Assembly: GCA_017634455.1 (NCBI GenBank) | Contig: JAGBNK010000008.1 | Coordinates: forward strand, 83,448-147,447 | DNA: 64,000 nt | Reading direction: 5' to 3' | Source: Lachnospiraceae bacterium | GTDB taxonomy: Bacteria > Bacillota > Clostridia > Lachnospirales > Lachnospiraceae | In this document: positions 1-9,555 of the stretch, one piece after another | Layout of the letters: each line of letters starts with the position of its first letter | How positions within the stretch are numbered: the stretch's first letter is position 1 | Made by a program: the position numbers and the translations under genes | The notes under the pieces: generated by a model | The model's database searches: none | Seen by the model: the letters and a program-made list of their open reading frames with translations, nothing else | Told to the model about the DNA's origin: nothing

Positions 1-24
1 TATAGATAAATTTCGCCATAATTA

Positions 25-1338
25 TCACTCATCCTCAAAGAGATTATTTAACATATCCAAAACATCTTCAAAATCAATTTTCTCATCTGTCTGCTGCAAT
101 AGAAATTCATTTACGCTATCAATTTTGGAAATAGCAAAATCTATATTTTTGTTAGAGCCTGGCTTATAAGCACCAATATTTATCAAATCCTCAGCCTCAT
201 TGTAGGTAGCCAGTACATTTTTCAACTGTCCTGCAACACGCTTATGTTCTTTAGTGGCAATGGCGCTCATAACTCTGGAAATGCTTGCCAGCACATCAAT
301 AGCCGGATAATGATTCTTCTGAGCCAGACTTCTGGATAATACAATATGTCCATCCAAAATACTTCTGGCTGTATCAGTAATAGGTTCATTGAAATCATCA
401 CCATCTACAAGGACAGTATATAATCCTGTAATAGAACCTTTGTCTGAATTTCCAGCCCTCTCAAGAAGCTTAGGCATCTCAGAATATACACTAGGTGGAT
501 ATCCTCTTGTTACAGGAGGTTCACCTGCAGCAAGACCAATTTCTCTTTGAGCCATAGAGAAACGGGTAAGTGAATCCATCATAAGAAGCACATCTCTACC
601 CTGGTCTCTGAAATATTCTGCAATAGCCGTAGCAGTCTTGGCAGCATTCTTTCTCATTAAGGCCGGTTTATCAGATGTAGCTACAACTACAACACTTCTT
701 GCCATACCTTCTGGCCCCAAGTCCCTCTCTATAAATTCTCGAACCTCACGACCACGCTCTCCAATAAGAGCAATTACATTGATATCTGCCTTGGTATTTC
801 TGGCAAACATACCCATAAGTGTACTCTTACCAACACCTGAACCGGCAAATATTCCAATACGCTGACCTTTACCAACTGTAATAAGTCCATCCACAGCCTT
901 CACTCCAAGAGGAAGAACCTGTGAAATAATTTCCCTGTCCATAGGATCAGGAGGCATAGCATCCGCCGGATATGCGCAAGGTAAATCAAGCAATTCATCC
1001 ACATCTGTAGGTCTGCCGATTCCATCTACAGTATGTCCCAACAAGTCATCACCTACAGGAATAGATAAAGGTCGTCCTGTATTTTCTACAGTACAACCTA
1101 TACCAACACCTTCCACTCCCTCAAAAGGAGTCAGAAGGAGACTCTTATCTCGGAATCCAACAACCTCCGCCATGACGCGTTTATCCTCGTCTGGATCCAC
1201 TATTATTTCACACAAATCATTCAATTTTGCATCCGGTCCCACAGACTCAATAGTCAATCCAACCACCTTGCTGACGCGACCTAATCTGTCAAAATATGTA
1301 TTGTCAACCAGTGACATATACTTGCTTGTATCTACCAA
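25..1338 (-). CDS. fliI: Flagellar type III export ATPase FliI
   Basis: FliI is the cytoplasmic hexameric ATPase that energises export of flagellar rod, hook and filament subunits together with FliH and FliJ. The 437-aa product has the F1/V-ATPase-like nucleotide-binding domain, with the P-loop GSGVGKST near residue 165 and the family stretch GERGREVREF. Length is normal for FliI. The start is a TTG at 1338 preceded by GGGG seven bases upstream; the first ATG (1317) lacks a ribosome binding site. It follows fliH by 12 bases and is the last complete gene of the flagellar operon here; fliJ would be expected beyond the left edge. Confidence 0.97.
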   Translation of the reverse strand: MVDTSKYMSLVDNTYFDRLGRVSKVVGLTIESVGPDAKLNDLCEIIVDPDEDKRVMAEVVGFRDKSLLLTPFEGVEGVGIGCTVENTGRPLSIPVGDDLLGHTVDGIGRPTDVDELLDLPCAYPADAMPPDPMDREIISQVLPLGVKAVDGLITVGKGQRIGIFAGSGVGKSTLMGMFARNTKADINVIALIGERGREVREFIERDLGPEGMARSVVVVATSDKPALMRKNAAKTATAIAEYFRDQGRDVLLMMDSLTRFSMAQREIGLAAGEPPVTRGYPPSVYSEMPKLLERAGNSDKGSITGLYTVLVDGDDFNEPITDTARSILDGHIVLSRSLAQKNHYPAIDVLASISRVMSAIATKEHKRVAGQLKNVLATYNEAEDLINIGAYKPGSNKNIDFAISKIDSVNEFLLQQTDEKIDFEDVLDMLNNLFEDE

Positions 1339-1350
1339 TTATGTGCCCCA

Positions 1351-2244
1351 CTAACTCAATGCCTTTATTTCTTTTATAAGATTGCGCATCTCTGTATCCA
1401 TGCTGCAATCAAATAATCCTCCGTCTGTCTCCACCATACACTGTGAATCATTTAATAGAGGATCTAATACAATATCAAGTGAAACCTCCTGTCCCACCTT
1501 GGTTTGTAATTCATCTTTTTTACTTCGCAAAAATTCCATATTCTGCTCGTTCACTCTGATAATAAACGATTTAGAACTATCTACATTGGAAATAACATTG
1601 TCCAAAAGATGGAAAATAATATTCTTATCATCGTCGAATTTCGCAAGAAAAACCTTTTCAACAACATCACAGACTGCATCTACAAGTTCCTTTTCCATGT
1701 TCTTCTCTTTCTCGGCAATGTCATCCATCATAGCCTGACGCTGTCTCTCAATATCAGCTTCCATCTCAGTCTGCTTCATGATGCTTTCCTGATATCCTTT
1801 GTCATAACCAGCCTGATGTCCCTCAGCTTCAGCATGAGATTTCATGGCATCGGCCTGGCTTTGTGCAGCATCTAGAATATCCTGAGCCTGGGCATTGGCC
1901 TGAGCAATTATCTCCTCAGCTTCTTCTCTTGCCATGGCTACATAGTCCTCATCAGGCTCCTGATTTTGAATCACATCCTCCTGGAAGAAATCTTCCTCGT
2001 CGAAATCCTCTGGCAATTCCGGTTCAATGAGATTGCCATCCTCATCATACTGAGGTTCCATTTCCTGCAGTTCCCGAAGTTTCTCTTCACGCTTAATGCG
2101 AGCCTGTTCCTTGGCCATTTCCATATTATGCTTCTGAGCCTCCTCCTGGATGCGCTCATCAAGCATATCATTGTAATCCAAAACCTTGGTACCATCATCC
2201 TCTTCATGAGGTATAACCTGAATACCATATACAATATTAGACAA
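1351..2244 (-). CDS. fliH: Flagellar export ATPase regulator FliH
   Basis: FliH binds FliI and links it to the C-ring and export gate. The 297-aa protein has a very acidic N-terminal half (many E/D, residues about 40-110), an Ala/Gln-rich helical stretch around 105-150 with the small-residue periodicity typical of FliH/AtpF stalks, and a C-terminal globular domain like V-ATPase subunit E. The TTG start overlaps the fliG stop by eight bases, so translation is probably coupled. Sequence conservation in this family is low; the call rests on position between fliG and fliI plus the stalk-like composition. Confidence 0.88.
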   Translation of the reverse strand: MSNIVYGIQVIPHEEDDGTKVLDYNDMLDERIQEEAQKHNMEMAKEQARIKREEKLRELQEMEPQYDEDGNLIEPELPEDFDEEDFFQEDVIQNQEPDEDYVAMAREEAEEIIAQANAQAQDILDAAQSQADAMKSHAEAEGHQAGYDKGYQESIMKQTEMEADIERQRQAMMDDIAEKEKNMEKELVDAVCDVVEKVFLAKFDDDKNIIFHLLDNVISNVDSSKSFIIRVNEQNMEFLRSKKDELQTKVGQEVSLDIVLDPLLNDSQCMVETDGGLFDCSMDTEMRNLIKEIKALS

Positions 2245-3247
2245 CTAGCTCGTCACCTCCACCTCTAGAAATAACGATTTCAGCCTGATCCTCAAGCTTT
2301 CTAATAACACCAACAATCTTCTGCTGAGCTTCCTCCACGTCCTTCATACGTACAGGTCCCATGAATTCCATATCCTCTCGAATCATAGAAGCAAGACGGC
2401 TTGATAAGTTCTTGAATATTGCTGACTGAACCTCCTCATTGGCACCCTTAAGGGCAACTTCAAGATCATTATTGTCAACATCACGGAGAACTCTCTGAAT
2501 TGCTCTGTCATCAAGCAACAAGATATCTTCGAATACGAACATCTTCTTGCGGATTTCGTCTGCCAATTCTGGCTCTTCGATTTCCAGAGATTCCATAATA
2601 CGCTTCTCTGTTCCACGGTCTACAGTATTCAAAATATTTACGATAGCATCTACACCACCAGCAATTGTATAATCCTGGTTGATAAGAGATGACAATTTAC
2701 GCTCAAGTACTCGTTCTACTTCCTTGATAACTTCAGGAGAAGTTCTGTCCATCAAAGCAATACGCTTAGCAACATCCGCCTGCATCTCAGGATTCAACGC
2801 GCTCAAAATCAGAGACGACTGACCAGGTGCCAGATATGACAGAATCATAGCGATGGTCTGTGGATGCTCATCCTGAATGAAGTTAAGAACCTGAGAAGGC
2901 TCTGTCTTTCTGATAAATTCAAAAGGTCTAACCTGCAATGAAGCAGTAAGCTTGGTAATAACACTCTGGGCAGCCTCGTCTCCGAGAGCCTTCTCCAAGA
3001 GTTCCTTGGCGTAACCAATACCACCTTCTGCAATATATTGCTGAGCAAGACAAATCTGATAGAATTCGTCAATAACTGCATCCTTCACAGCTGGAGATAC
3101 ACTTTGGGTATTAGCAATTTCCAATGTTAATTCTTCAATTTCTTCTTCTTTTAAATGTTTAAATATATCAGCTGATTTCTCAGGTCCCAATGCAATAAGC
3201 AATACCGCAGCCTTCTGAACTCCTGATAATTCTTCTATTTCGCTCAT
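2237..3247 (-). CDS. fliG: Flagellar motor switch protein FliG
   Basis: FliG is the rotor protein of the C-ring that interacts with the MotA stator and sets rotation direction. The 336-aa product has the N-terminal MS-ring-binding domain, the middle-domain EHPQTIA motif at about residues 127-133 and the C-terminal torque helix region (VFEDILLLDDRAIQRVL) with alternating charges. Length matches the family (330-340 aa). The ATG start lies three bases after the fliF stop and its own stop overlaps the fliH start, as expected in one flagellar transcript. Confidence 0.97.
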   Translation of the reverse strand: MSEIEELSGVQKAAVLLIALGPEKSADIFKHLKEEEIEELTLEIANTQSVSPAVKDAVIDEFYQICLAQQYIAEGGIGYAKELLEKALGDEAAQSVITKLTASLQVRPFEFIRKTEPSQVLNFIQDEHPQTIAMILSYLAPGQSSLILSALNPEMQADVAKRIALMDRTSPEVIKEVERVLERKLSSLINQDYTIAGGVDAIVNILNTVDRGTEKRIMESLEIEEPELADEIRKKMFVFEDILLLDDRAIQRVLRDVDNNDLEVALKGANEEVQSAIFKNLSSRLASMIREDMEFMGPVRMKDVEEAQQKIVGVIRKLEDQAEIVISRGGGDELVV

Positions 3248-3250
3248 TTG

Positions 3251-4852
3251 TTAACCCCAATCCTCGTTCAACCAGTTGCGCAGCAGATTTGCCACTGCCT
3301 CTGGATTCTCGTCAACGAATTTCTCAATAAGGATTCTAGCTTCAGATTTCTCACTAAAGCCAATATCTTCAAGCTGCTCTTCCTGCTTAGCTTCAAGAAG
3401 TGTCTCAACAGAAACCTGCTCTGCAACAGCTTCCTCTTCCTTGGTTCCTTGTAAAGTCTTGAGTACAACAAAACCAAGCATAGCCAGAATAAGTACAGCT
3501 AATACGATCTGTAAAATGTCTGTAATACCAATATTTGGTCCCTGTGCATATTCAAACATAGGAATCTGATATGCCACAATTGTAATATTTTCCGGAGCAA
3601 TTCCTGTAGCTTTGGATACCAAATTAACGAAATCCTCATCTACATCAGTCTTTACTCTGTCACTATTTGCAGCAACAAACTGATCAAATGTCTGATCTGC
3701 AAGTGTGCCATCAGCCTTTAATTTTTCCTCATCATATACAACATATGATGTGGCAACAACAGAAATAGATGATGTCTCATAATCTATTGTACCAACTTCC
3801 TTCTCTGTCTCTGTAATCTTCTGATCTGGTAAATAATCCTTGGTAAATTCCTTGGATGAAGAAGAAGACTGTTCATTGTCCTCCAGAACATATGTAGTAT
3901 CATCATCATTGGTATCTGTTCCCGGAACTCCGCCAACACCTGATGTATTCTTAGTCTCCTTGGATGTCTCACTATCCAGATAACCCTCAGTTCTGCCTTC
4001 ATCTACGGAATAGTCATAATCCGTTATTTTTTCCTTGTCGAAATTCATCACCAGATTCATTCCAACATCAACATTATCATATACATCTGTTCCTAAAAGA
4101 ACGCTCTTTACTTCATTTACAACAACAGCCTGAGCCTTGGCTTTAGCTGAAAGATTTGATGAAGCCTGTCCGGCAACAGTAGATTCATCTCCACCTGAGA
4201 AGAGAACATTTGCCGCACTATCCAAAATCAAAATATTTTTTGGTGTATCATTTCCAAGGCCAGTAGCAACAAATTGTGCAATACCTGCAGCCTGATTTTC
4301 GTCCAAATCCTTCTTTAAAGTAAGTACAATATTGGCATAGGCATCTTCCTTCTCTGACAGAAGAGTTCCATCATTTTCCGGAAGAGATAATGTAACCTTG
4401 GCTGAATCAACCTGCTCTATAGTAGCAAGCTCTGAAGCAAATTTATCTTCAAGATAAAGCTTGTACTTCTTCTGCTTGTCAGCTTCTGTAGTAGCAAAAC
4501 TTCCATTGACAGCATCCTCAATAGTATAGCCATCTGCTCTAACCTTGTTGGTACCCAGCAAGATATTGGCATTAGCATAATCTTCCTGCTTAACTTTGTA
4601 TATCATTCCAGTGTCATCCACTTCATAAGCAATGGATTCACCGTCCAATAAATCCTTTACAGTTGAAGCTTCTTGAGCTGTCTCGCATGTAATAAGATTT
4701 ACCATATTCGGTCTTGAAACAACATAGCCCAAAATCACAAGAGCAATGATGACAGCAGCCAAAATACTGATCATCAAAGCTTTCTGTCTGGTATTAAATT
4801 TTTTCCACCATTCAATTATTTTATTTAAAATATTTTGAATCTGTTCCGGCAT
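3251..4852 (-). CDS. fliF: Flagellar MS-ring protein FliF
   Basis: FliF forms the membrane MS-ring on which the flagellum is assembled. The 533-aa protein has one TM helix near residues 26-47, a large extracytoplasmic part with the ring-building motifs, a Ser/Asp/Thr-rich low-complexity loop around 310-345, a second TM helix near 440-465 and a cytoplasmic tail that binds FliG. Length fits the family. It sits between fliE and fliG. The start ATG at 4852 follows an AGGA-type site at short spacing. Confidence 0.97.
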   Translation of the reverse strand: MPEQIQNILNKIIEWWKKFNTRQKALMISILAAVIIALVILGYVVSRPNMVNLITCETAQEASTVKDLLDGESIAYEVDDTGMIYKVKQEDYANANILLGTNKVRADGYTIEDAVNGSFATTEADKQKKYKLYLEDKFASELATIEQVDSAKVTLSLPENDGTLLSEKEDAYANIVLTLKKDLDENQAAGIAQFVATGLGNDTPKNILILDSAANVLFSGGDESTVAGQASSNLSAKAKAQAVVVNEVKSVLLGTDVYDNVDVGMNLVMNFDKEKITDYDYSVDEGRTEGYLDSETSKETKNTSGVGGVPGTDTNDDDTTYVLEDNEQSSSSSKEFTKDYLPDQKITETEKEVGTIDYETSSISVVATSYVVYDEEKLKADGTLADQTFDQFVAANSDRVKTDVDEDFVNLVSKATGIAPENITIVAYQIPMFEYAQGPNIGITDILQIVLAVLILAMLGFVVLKTLQGTKEEEAVAEQVSVETLLEAKQEEQLEDIGFSEKSEARILIEKFVDENPEAVANLLRNWLNEDWG

Positions 4853-4904
4853 TTCCTATCCCCTATTCATAAATACTATTACATCTGCGAGTTCACAAAT
4901 ACAA

Positions 4905-5207
4905 CTACATCTGCATATTCATAATACTGTTGTAGCTCTCAATAAATTTATCTCTGACAGCCACTGTATATTGCAAAGCCAGGTTAGCTTTCTGCTCAGC
5001 AATAAGTAAGTCATGCACATTGTCCGACTCACCCAGTGCAAAGGAAATCTCCTGAGCATTGGCTTCATTCTGTAATGTGTTGGTATCCTTTACCATCTGC
5101 ATAGCAGAACTTAAAACCGAATCAAAACCTGCTCCATTGGTCTTACCTGTCACAGGTGTTGTGGTTCCATTTGTTTTATATAAGCTATCTAAAGCTGATA
5201 TATCCAT
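4905..5207 (-). CDS. fliE: Flagellar hook-basal body protein FliE
   Basis: FliE joins the MS-ring to the proximal rod. The product is 100 aa when started at the ATG at 5207, which has GGAGG five bases upstream; a further ATG at 5219 would place that ribosome binding site inside the gene. The C-terminal half (LLIAEQKANLALQYTVAVRD and following) carries the strongly conserved FliE helix. It lies between flgC and fliF, as in Bacillus and Clostridium. Confidence 0.93.
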   Translation of the reverse strand: MDISALDSLYKTNGTTTPVTGKTNGAGFDSVLSSAMQMVKDTNTLQNEANAQEISFALGESDNVHDLLIAEQKANLALQYTVAVRDKFIESYNSIMNMQM

Positions 5208-5305
5208 ATTGGCCTCCATTAATTCAAAATCAAATGTTGATTAAAATCATATGTTGATCAAAACCCTCATAACAGCATCAACACAAAGCTATTATGTGAA
5301 ATATA

Positions 5306-5746
5306 TTACTGTCCTATCTGTAACCCTGCCTGAACCATGCTCTTCATAGAATTAAAAGCTGTAACATTGGCCTCATAAGAACGGCTGGAATCAATAAGAT
5401 TGGTCATCTCTGTAACTGTATTTACATTTGGATAACTTACATATCCATTCTCATCAGCATCAGGATGACTAGGATCATATGTCATAATAAAATCTGTCTC
5501 TGTATCCTCTGAAACCTTGGTAACCTTCACTCCATTTCCATTAAAGGTCTGGGTTCCTTCTAAAACCTCCTTGAAAGAAGGTGATTTAGTCTTCTCTTCA
5601 AAAGTTACAATCTTGCGTCTGTAAGGAGTTCCATCCTCAGTTCTTGTTGTATTAACATTGGCAATATTTTCAGCGATTGTATCCATTCTGAATCGCTGAG
5701 CAGTCATTCCTGAAGCTGCTATATCAAATGATTGAAATAAACCCAT
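5306..5746 (-). CDS. flgC: Flagellar basal-body rod protein FlgC
   Basis: FlgC is a proximal rod subunit exported by the flagellar type III system. The 146-aa protein begins with the rod/hook signature of the family (FDIAASGMTAQRFRMD, with the NxANVNTTR motif near residue 30) and ends with the coiled-coil helix that includes NLIDSSRSYEANVTAFN. A GGAGG site lies nine bases before the ATG. It follows flgB by 16 bases. Confidence 0.97.
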   Translation of the reverse strand: MGLFQSFDIAASGMTAQRFRMDTIAENIANVNTTRTEDGTPYRRKIVTFEEKTKSPSFKEVLEGTQTFNGNGVKVTKVSEDTETDFIMTYDPSHPDADENGYVSYPNVNTVTEMTNLIDSSRSYEANVTAFNSMKSMVQAGLQIGQ

Positions 5747-5762
5747 AAATATTCACCTCCGC

Positions 5763-6152
5763 TTATTTAATAACCGATCTGAATCTGTCAAATTCTCTTG
5801 ATACTGCACTTGTGAGAGTCTGATATCTAAGTTGCTCCGATGCAATTTCCACATTTTCAGTATCAATATCTACATTGTTGCCATCTAATCTATATGAATA
5901 TGAGCCATAATCTGTATAGATTGTGGGATCTAATTTCTGAACTGCAACATTTTTCACCGCATCATCTAAACCTTTGTATTTGGTATTGCGCAATTCACTC
6001 TCCAAAACACTTTGAAATTCTACATCCTGTCGCTTGTATCCTGGTGTGTCCACATTGGCCACATTATTGGCCAAGGCACTCTCTCTGAGCCAGCTGGCAT
6101 CAGCGGCTTTACCAAGTACATCCACATAGCTAAATGCATTCGAATTTAACAT
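5763..6152 (-). CDS. flgB: Flagellar basal-body rod protein FlgB
   Basis: FlgB is the most proximal rod subunit and the first gene of the flagellar operon here. The 129-aa product has the rod N-terminal motif ALANNVANVDTPGYKRQDV and the C-terminal helix LRYQTLTSAVSREFDR. The ATG at 6152 has GGAGG six bases upstream. A sigma-A-like promoter and the codY terminator lie just upstream, so flgB opens its own transcription unit after codY. Confidence 0.96.
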   Translation of the reverse strand: MLNSNAFSYVDVLGKAADASWLRESALANNVANVDTPGYKRQDVEFQSVLESELRNTKYKGLDDAVKNVAVQKLDPTIYTDYGSYSYRLDGNNVDIDTENVEIASEQLRYQTLTSAVSREFDRFRSVIK

Positions 6153-6194
6153 AGGCTTCCTCCTCTAGGCATACTATTAGCCCAATCTTATTTT

Positions 6195-6222
6195 ATTATA
6201 ATGTATATTCACAAAAACACAA
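6195..6222 (-). promoter_or_regulatory. Probable promoter of the flgB-fliI operon
   Basis: On the minus strand there is a TTGTGT box (6217-6222), a 16-base spacer and a perfect TATAAT box (6195-6200), about 40 bases before the flgB ATG. This fits a housekeeping sigma factor rather than a sigma-28 site. No transcript data are available. Confidence 0.6.
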
Positions 6223-6297
6223 GAGTTTTTACACTATATTGTGTGTTTTTTATTTTTCAAAACACAAGGTTTAGTTTTTTAGCAATTTTCAGATTTA
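6213..6297. promoter_or_regulatory. Repeat cluster and weak CodY-box-like site upstream of flgB
   Basis: Two copies of AAAACACAAG lie at about 6214-6223 and 6260-6269 and flank a palindromic ACACTATATTGTGT (about 6231-6244). Further upstream, AATTTTCAGATTTAT at about 6283-6297 matches the CodY consensus AATTTTCWGAAAATT at 11 of 15 positions. The repeats overlap the -35 of the flgB promoter and could be an operator. The CodY link is inference; codY is the neighbouring gene. Confidence 0.3.
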
Positions 6298-6336
6298 TTA
6301 AAATATTTTTACTTCAAACCATTATTTTCAGAGAGC

Positions 6337-6366
6337 AAAAAAGGGACTTACCAAAGTAAGTCCCTT
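6337..6366 (-). terminator. Rho-independent terminator after codY
   Basis: A 10-bp perfect stem, AAGGGACTTA pairing with TAAGTCCCTT around a six-base loop, is followed on the minus strand by a run of T. It lies about 55 bases after the codY stop and separates codY from the flagellar operon. Confidence 0.9.
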
Positions 6367-6421
6367 TAAATAAACACATCCATGTGTATTTATATATCGG
6401 ATTAATTTAATCAAAAATTAA

Positions 6422-7198
6422 TTACTTGTCTTTCTTAAGTGAATCAAGCTCATCAAATACAGCATCATTTAATACTTTGATATATGTACCCTTCATTCCT
6501 GATGAACGAGACTCAATAACTCCAGCACTCTCAAACTTTCTCAAAGCATTTACAATAACAGAACGAGTAATACCTACTCTGTCAGCAATCTTGGATGCAA
6601 CCAGGATGCCCTCTGTGCCCTGAAGCTCATCAAAAATATGTACAATAGCTTCCAACTCTGAAAAAGACAATGTGCTAATTGCAGATTTAACAATCTGAAC
6701 TTTGCGGTTCTCCTCTGCATTTTCCTCATTTACAGAGCGCATCATCTCAAGACCAACTACTGTTGTTCCATACTCAACCAGGATAATATCATCAATATCA
6801 TACTGGCGATCATATCTGTATACAAACAAAGTACCTAATCTCTCACCTGCAATATCAAGAGGTGCAATAATTGCTGAATATTTATTAATATCAGCAGATT
6901 CAAAGCCCAATGTCTGTAAGTTAACATTTTCCTTAGTTGATAGAATTCCAAGGAGACGCTCATTTAACATCTCATCAACGAATCCGCCAACCTCTTCTAC
7001 AATAAGTTCTGTAATATCAGGAGTTCCCTCTGCCTGGCTCACGCCAAGGACCTTGCCTTTCTTACTGATTACAAGCACGCTTGAATCCAAAATATCAGTA
7101 AGCACAGAACATATATCATTAAATACAACCTTTGATGAATTGTTGTTATGCAGAAGCTTACCAATCTTTCTTGTTTTGTCTAACAACTGAACACTCAT
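6422..7198 (-). CDS. codY: GTP/branched-chain amino acid-sensing repressor CodY
   Basis: CodY is the global repressor that senses isoleucine/valine/leucine and GTP in low-GC Firmicutes. Started at the ATG at 7198 (GGAGG eight bases upstream), the protein is 258 aa, the usual length. The N-terminal GAF domain (about 1-155) is followed by the winged helix-turn-helix, with ASKIADRVGITRSVIVNALR near residues 200-220 and the SSGMKGTYIKVLN wing. The longer reading frame to 7228 adds residues unlike other CodY proteins. Gene order topA-codY-flgB is conserved in Firmicutes. A terminator follows. Confidence 0.97.
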   Translation of the reverse strand: MSVQLLDKTRKIGKLLHNNNSSKVVFNDICSVLTDILDSSVLVISKKGKVLGVSQAEGTPDITELIVEEVGGFVDEMLNERLLGILSTKENVNLQTLGFESADINKYSAIIAPLDIAGERLGTLFVYRYDRQYDIDDIILVEYGTTVVGLEMMRSVNEENAEENRKVQIVKSAISTLSFSELEAIVHIFDELQGTEGILVASKIADRVGITRSVIVNALRKFESAGVIESRSSGMKGTYIKVLNDAVFDELDSLKKDK

Positions 7199-7422
7199 TT
7201 TATACCTCCAACATTCCCTTGGTCGCACAGTCTAATGCAACCGGATTTGTAATATTAATCTCTCCCCAACCAAGACCTATTGGGTCTTCGTATAAAACTG
7301 ATTTTAACATCATCCCGAAACAATTTCAATAAATTTCAGAATATTTAGTCGAATAAGGCATAAAAACTTTTTTCACAAACACTATTATCTAATCTGTATT
7401 GACAACAGTGGTAATTTGTCAA

Positions 7423-9495
7423 TTATTCCCGTCTATCTTCTGTATGACGGCATTCTTCATTCTGGCATACTAATTTATTTCCCTTTTCAACCATGAAGCC
7501 ACCACATACAGGGCATGGTTTTGAAACTGGCTTAGACCAGCTCATGAAATCGCACTCTGTATTATTCTCACAACCATAGAATCTACGACCCTTCTTGGAT
7601 TTTCTAACCACAATGTCCTTACCGCATTTTGGACATGCCACACCGATTTTTTCCAAATATGGCTTGGTATTTCTACAGTCAGGAAATCCAGGACAAGCCA
7701 GAAACTTACCATGTGGGCCATATTTTATAACCATGTTACGGCCGCACTCCTCGCAGATAATATCAGTCTCCTCATCTGCAATTGTGACTTTCTCCAATTC
7801 CTTCTCAGCCTTCTTAACAGCTACATCCAAATCAGGATAGAAATTCTCTACAACAGATTTCCATTTTACCTTGCCCTCTTCAACCTGATCCAGCAAGCTT
7901 TCTAAGTTTGCTGTAAAATGATCATCAACAATACTTGGGAACTGTTCCTTCATTATATTATTGACCACATCTCCCAACTCAGTCACATATATATTTCTAC
8001 CCTCTTTGACAATATATCTTCTCTTCAAGATAGTAGAAATTGTTGGAGAATAAGTACTTGGTCTACCAATTCCAAGCTCCTCCATTGTATGTACCAAAGA
8101 TGCCTCTGTAAAATGAGGTGCTGGCTGTGTGAAATGTTGCTTCTCCTCCACAGATTTCAACTTAATCTGAGTATCCTCAGTAAGTTTATCAAGTCCAGGA
8201 AGCTTGCTTTCCTTCTTCTCGTCAGCCTCTGTATACACCAGCATATATCCATCAAATTTTCTGATAGAATCTGCAGCTGTAAAGATATAATCACCAGCAG
8301 AAAGCTTCACGCTCTTGGTCTCATCAACAGCATTGCTCATCTGACTGGCTGCGAATCGTCTCCAAATCAGCTGATACAATCTGTACTGATCTCTAGATAG
8401 CGAATCCTTTACATCCTCTGGCGTTCTATTAATATCTGAAGGTCTAATAGCCTCATGGGCATCCTGAATCTTGTTATCAGATTTCTGTACGCTTCCAAGC
8501 TTATTCTTGAGATATTCTTCTCCATAATTTGCAGAAATGAATTCCATTGCTGCAGCCTTGGCCTCATCAGATACACGAACAGAGTCTGTACGCAAGTAAG
8601 TAATCAAACCAACTGTACCCTGTCCCTTTACATCTACACCTTCGTACAACTGCTGAGCAATTCTCATGGTCTTCTGAATAGAGAAATTCAAAGCTTTGGA
8701 TGCCTCCTGTTGCATGGTACTTGTAGTAAATGGAAGAGGCGACTTGCGCTCTCTACTTCCAGTCTTCACACTCTCCACTGCAAATGTGGCATCCTTTAAT
8801 ACATCCTTTATTTTCTCGGCTTCATCCTTGCTATTGATCTCGATCTTATTGGATCTGTCTCCGTAGAATTTAGCCTCAAAGGTCTTCTTGTTATCTGCAT
8901 TTTCAATGACGGCATCTATTGTATAGTATTCTGTTGGAATAAATGAATCAATCTCAGCTTCCCTGTCACATATTAATCTCAATGCAACTGACTGTACTCT
9001 ACCAGCACTTAAGCCTCTCTTAACCTTGGCCCAAAGCAAAGGACTAATCTTGTATCCAACCATACGGTCAAGCATTCTTCTAGCCTGCTGTGAATCCACC
9101 AGATTCATATCAATATCACGGGGATTCTTGAGAGAATTCTTGACTACATTCTTGGTAATCTCGTTGAAAGTTATACGAGATACATTCTTGTCTTCCAATT
9201 TCAAAGCTTTGATCAAATGCCAAGAAATAGCTTCACCCTCACGGTCGGGATCCGTTGCGAGATAAATTTTGTCAGCCTTTTTGGCTTCCTTTCTCAAGCT
9301 TGCAAGCAACTCTCCCTTGCCTCTAATGGTTATATATTTTGGTTCATAATCATTTTCCGGATCAAAACCTAATTGACTCTTTGGCAAATCTCTTACATGG
9401 CCGTTAGAAGCCATAACCTCGTAATTCTTGCCCAGAAACTTCTTGATTGTCTTCACCTTTGCTGGTGATTCCACTATAACTAAATACTTCGCCAT
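7423..9495 (-). CDS. topA: DNA topoisomerase I
   Basis: TopA relaxes negative supercoils through a transient 5'-phosphotyrosine link. The 690-aa protein starts with the Toprim domain (VIVESPAKVKTIKKFLG; acidic DPDREGE near residue 82). The active-site region reads ITYLRTDSVRVS, with the catalytic Tyr near residue 300. The C-terminal part carries three four-cysteine zinc modules (CEECGR...CPGFPDC, CPKCGK...CENNTEC, CPVCGG...CQNEEC). Length is standard for Firmicutes. It follows dprA by 60 bases and precedes codY. Confidence 0.98.
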   Translation of the reverse strand: MAKYLVIVESPAKVKTIKKFLGKNYEVMASNGHVRDLPKSQLGFDPENDYEPKYITIRGKGELLASLRKEAKKADKIYLATDPDREGEAISWHLIKALKLEDKNVSRITFNEITKNVVKNSLKNPRDIDMNLVDSQQARRMLDRMVGYKISPLLWAKVKRGLSAGRVQSVALRLICDREAEIDSFIPTEYYTIDAVIENADNKKTFEAKFYGDRSNKIEINSKDEAEKIKDVLKDATFAVESVKTGSRERKSPLPFTTSTMQQEASKALNFSIQKTMRIAQQLYEGVDVKGQGTVGLITYLRTDSVRVSDEAKAAAMEFISANYGEEYLKNKLGSVQKSDNKIQDAHEAIRPSDINRTPEDVKDSLSRDQYRLYQLIWRRFAASQMSNAVDETKSVKLSAGDYIFTAADSIRKFDGYMLVYTEADEKKESKLPGLDKLTEDTQIKLKSVEEKQHFTQPAPHFTEASLVHTMEELGIGRPSTYSPTISTILKRRYIVKEGRNIYVTELGDVVNNIMKEQFPSIVDDHFTANLESLLDQVEEGKVKWKSVVENFYPDLDVAVKKAEKELEKVTIADEETDIICEECGRNMVIKYGPHGKFLACPGFPDCRNTKPYLEKIGVACPKCGKDIVVRKSKKGRRFYGCENNTECDFMSWSKPVSKPCPVCGGFMVEKGNKLVCQNEECRHTEDRRE

Positions 9496-9555
9496 GAAAT
9501 CCTACTCCTTAATAATAGAAATCAAAAGCAACTATACACCAAGGTTTTTTGTTTT

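Noticed and set aside
2237..2253. Possible frameshift at the fliG-fliH overlap
   Set aside because: Both proteins are complete; the short overlap is normal coupling in flagellar operons.
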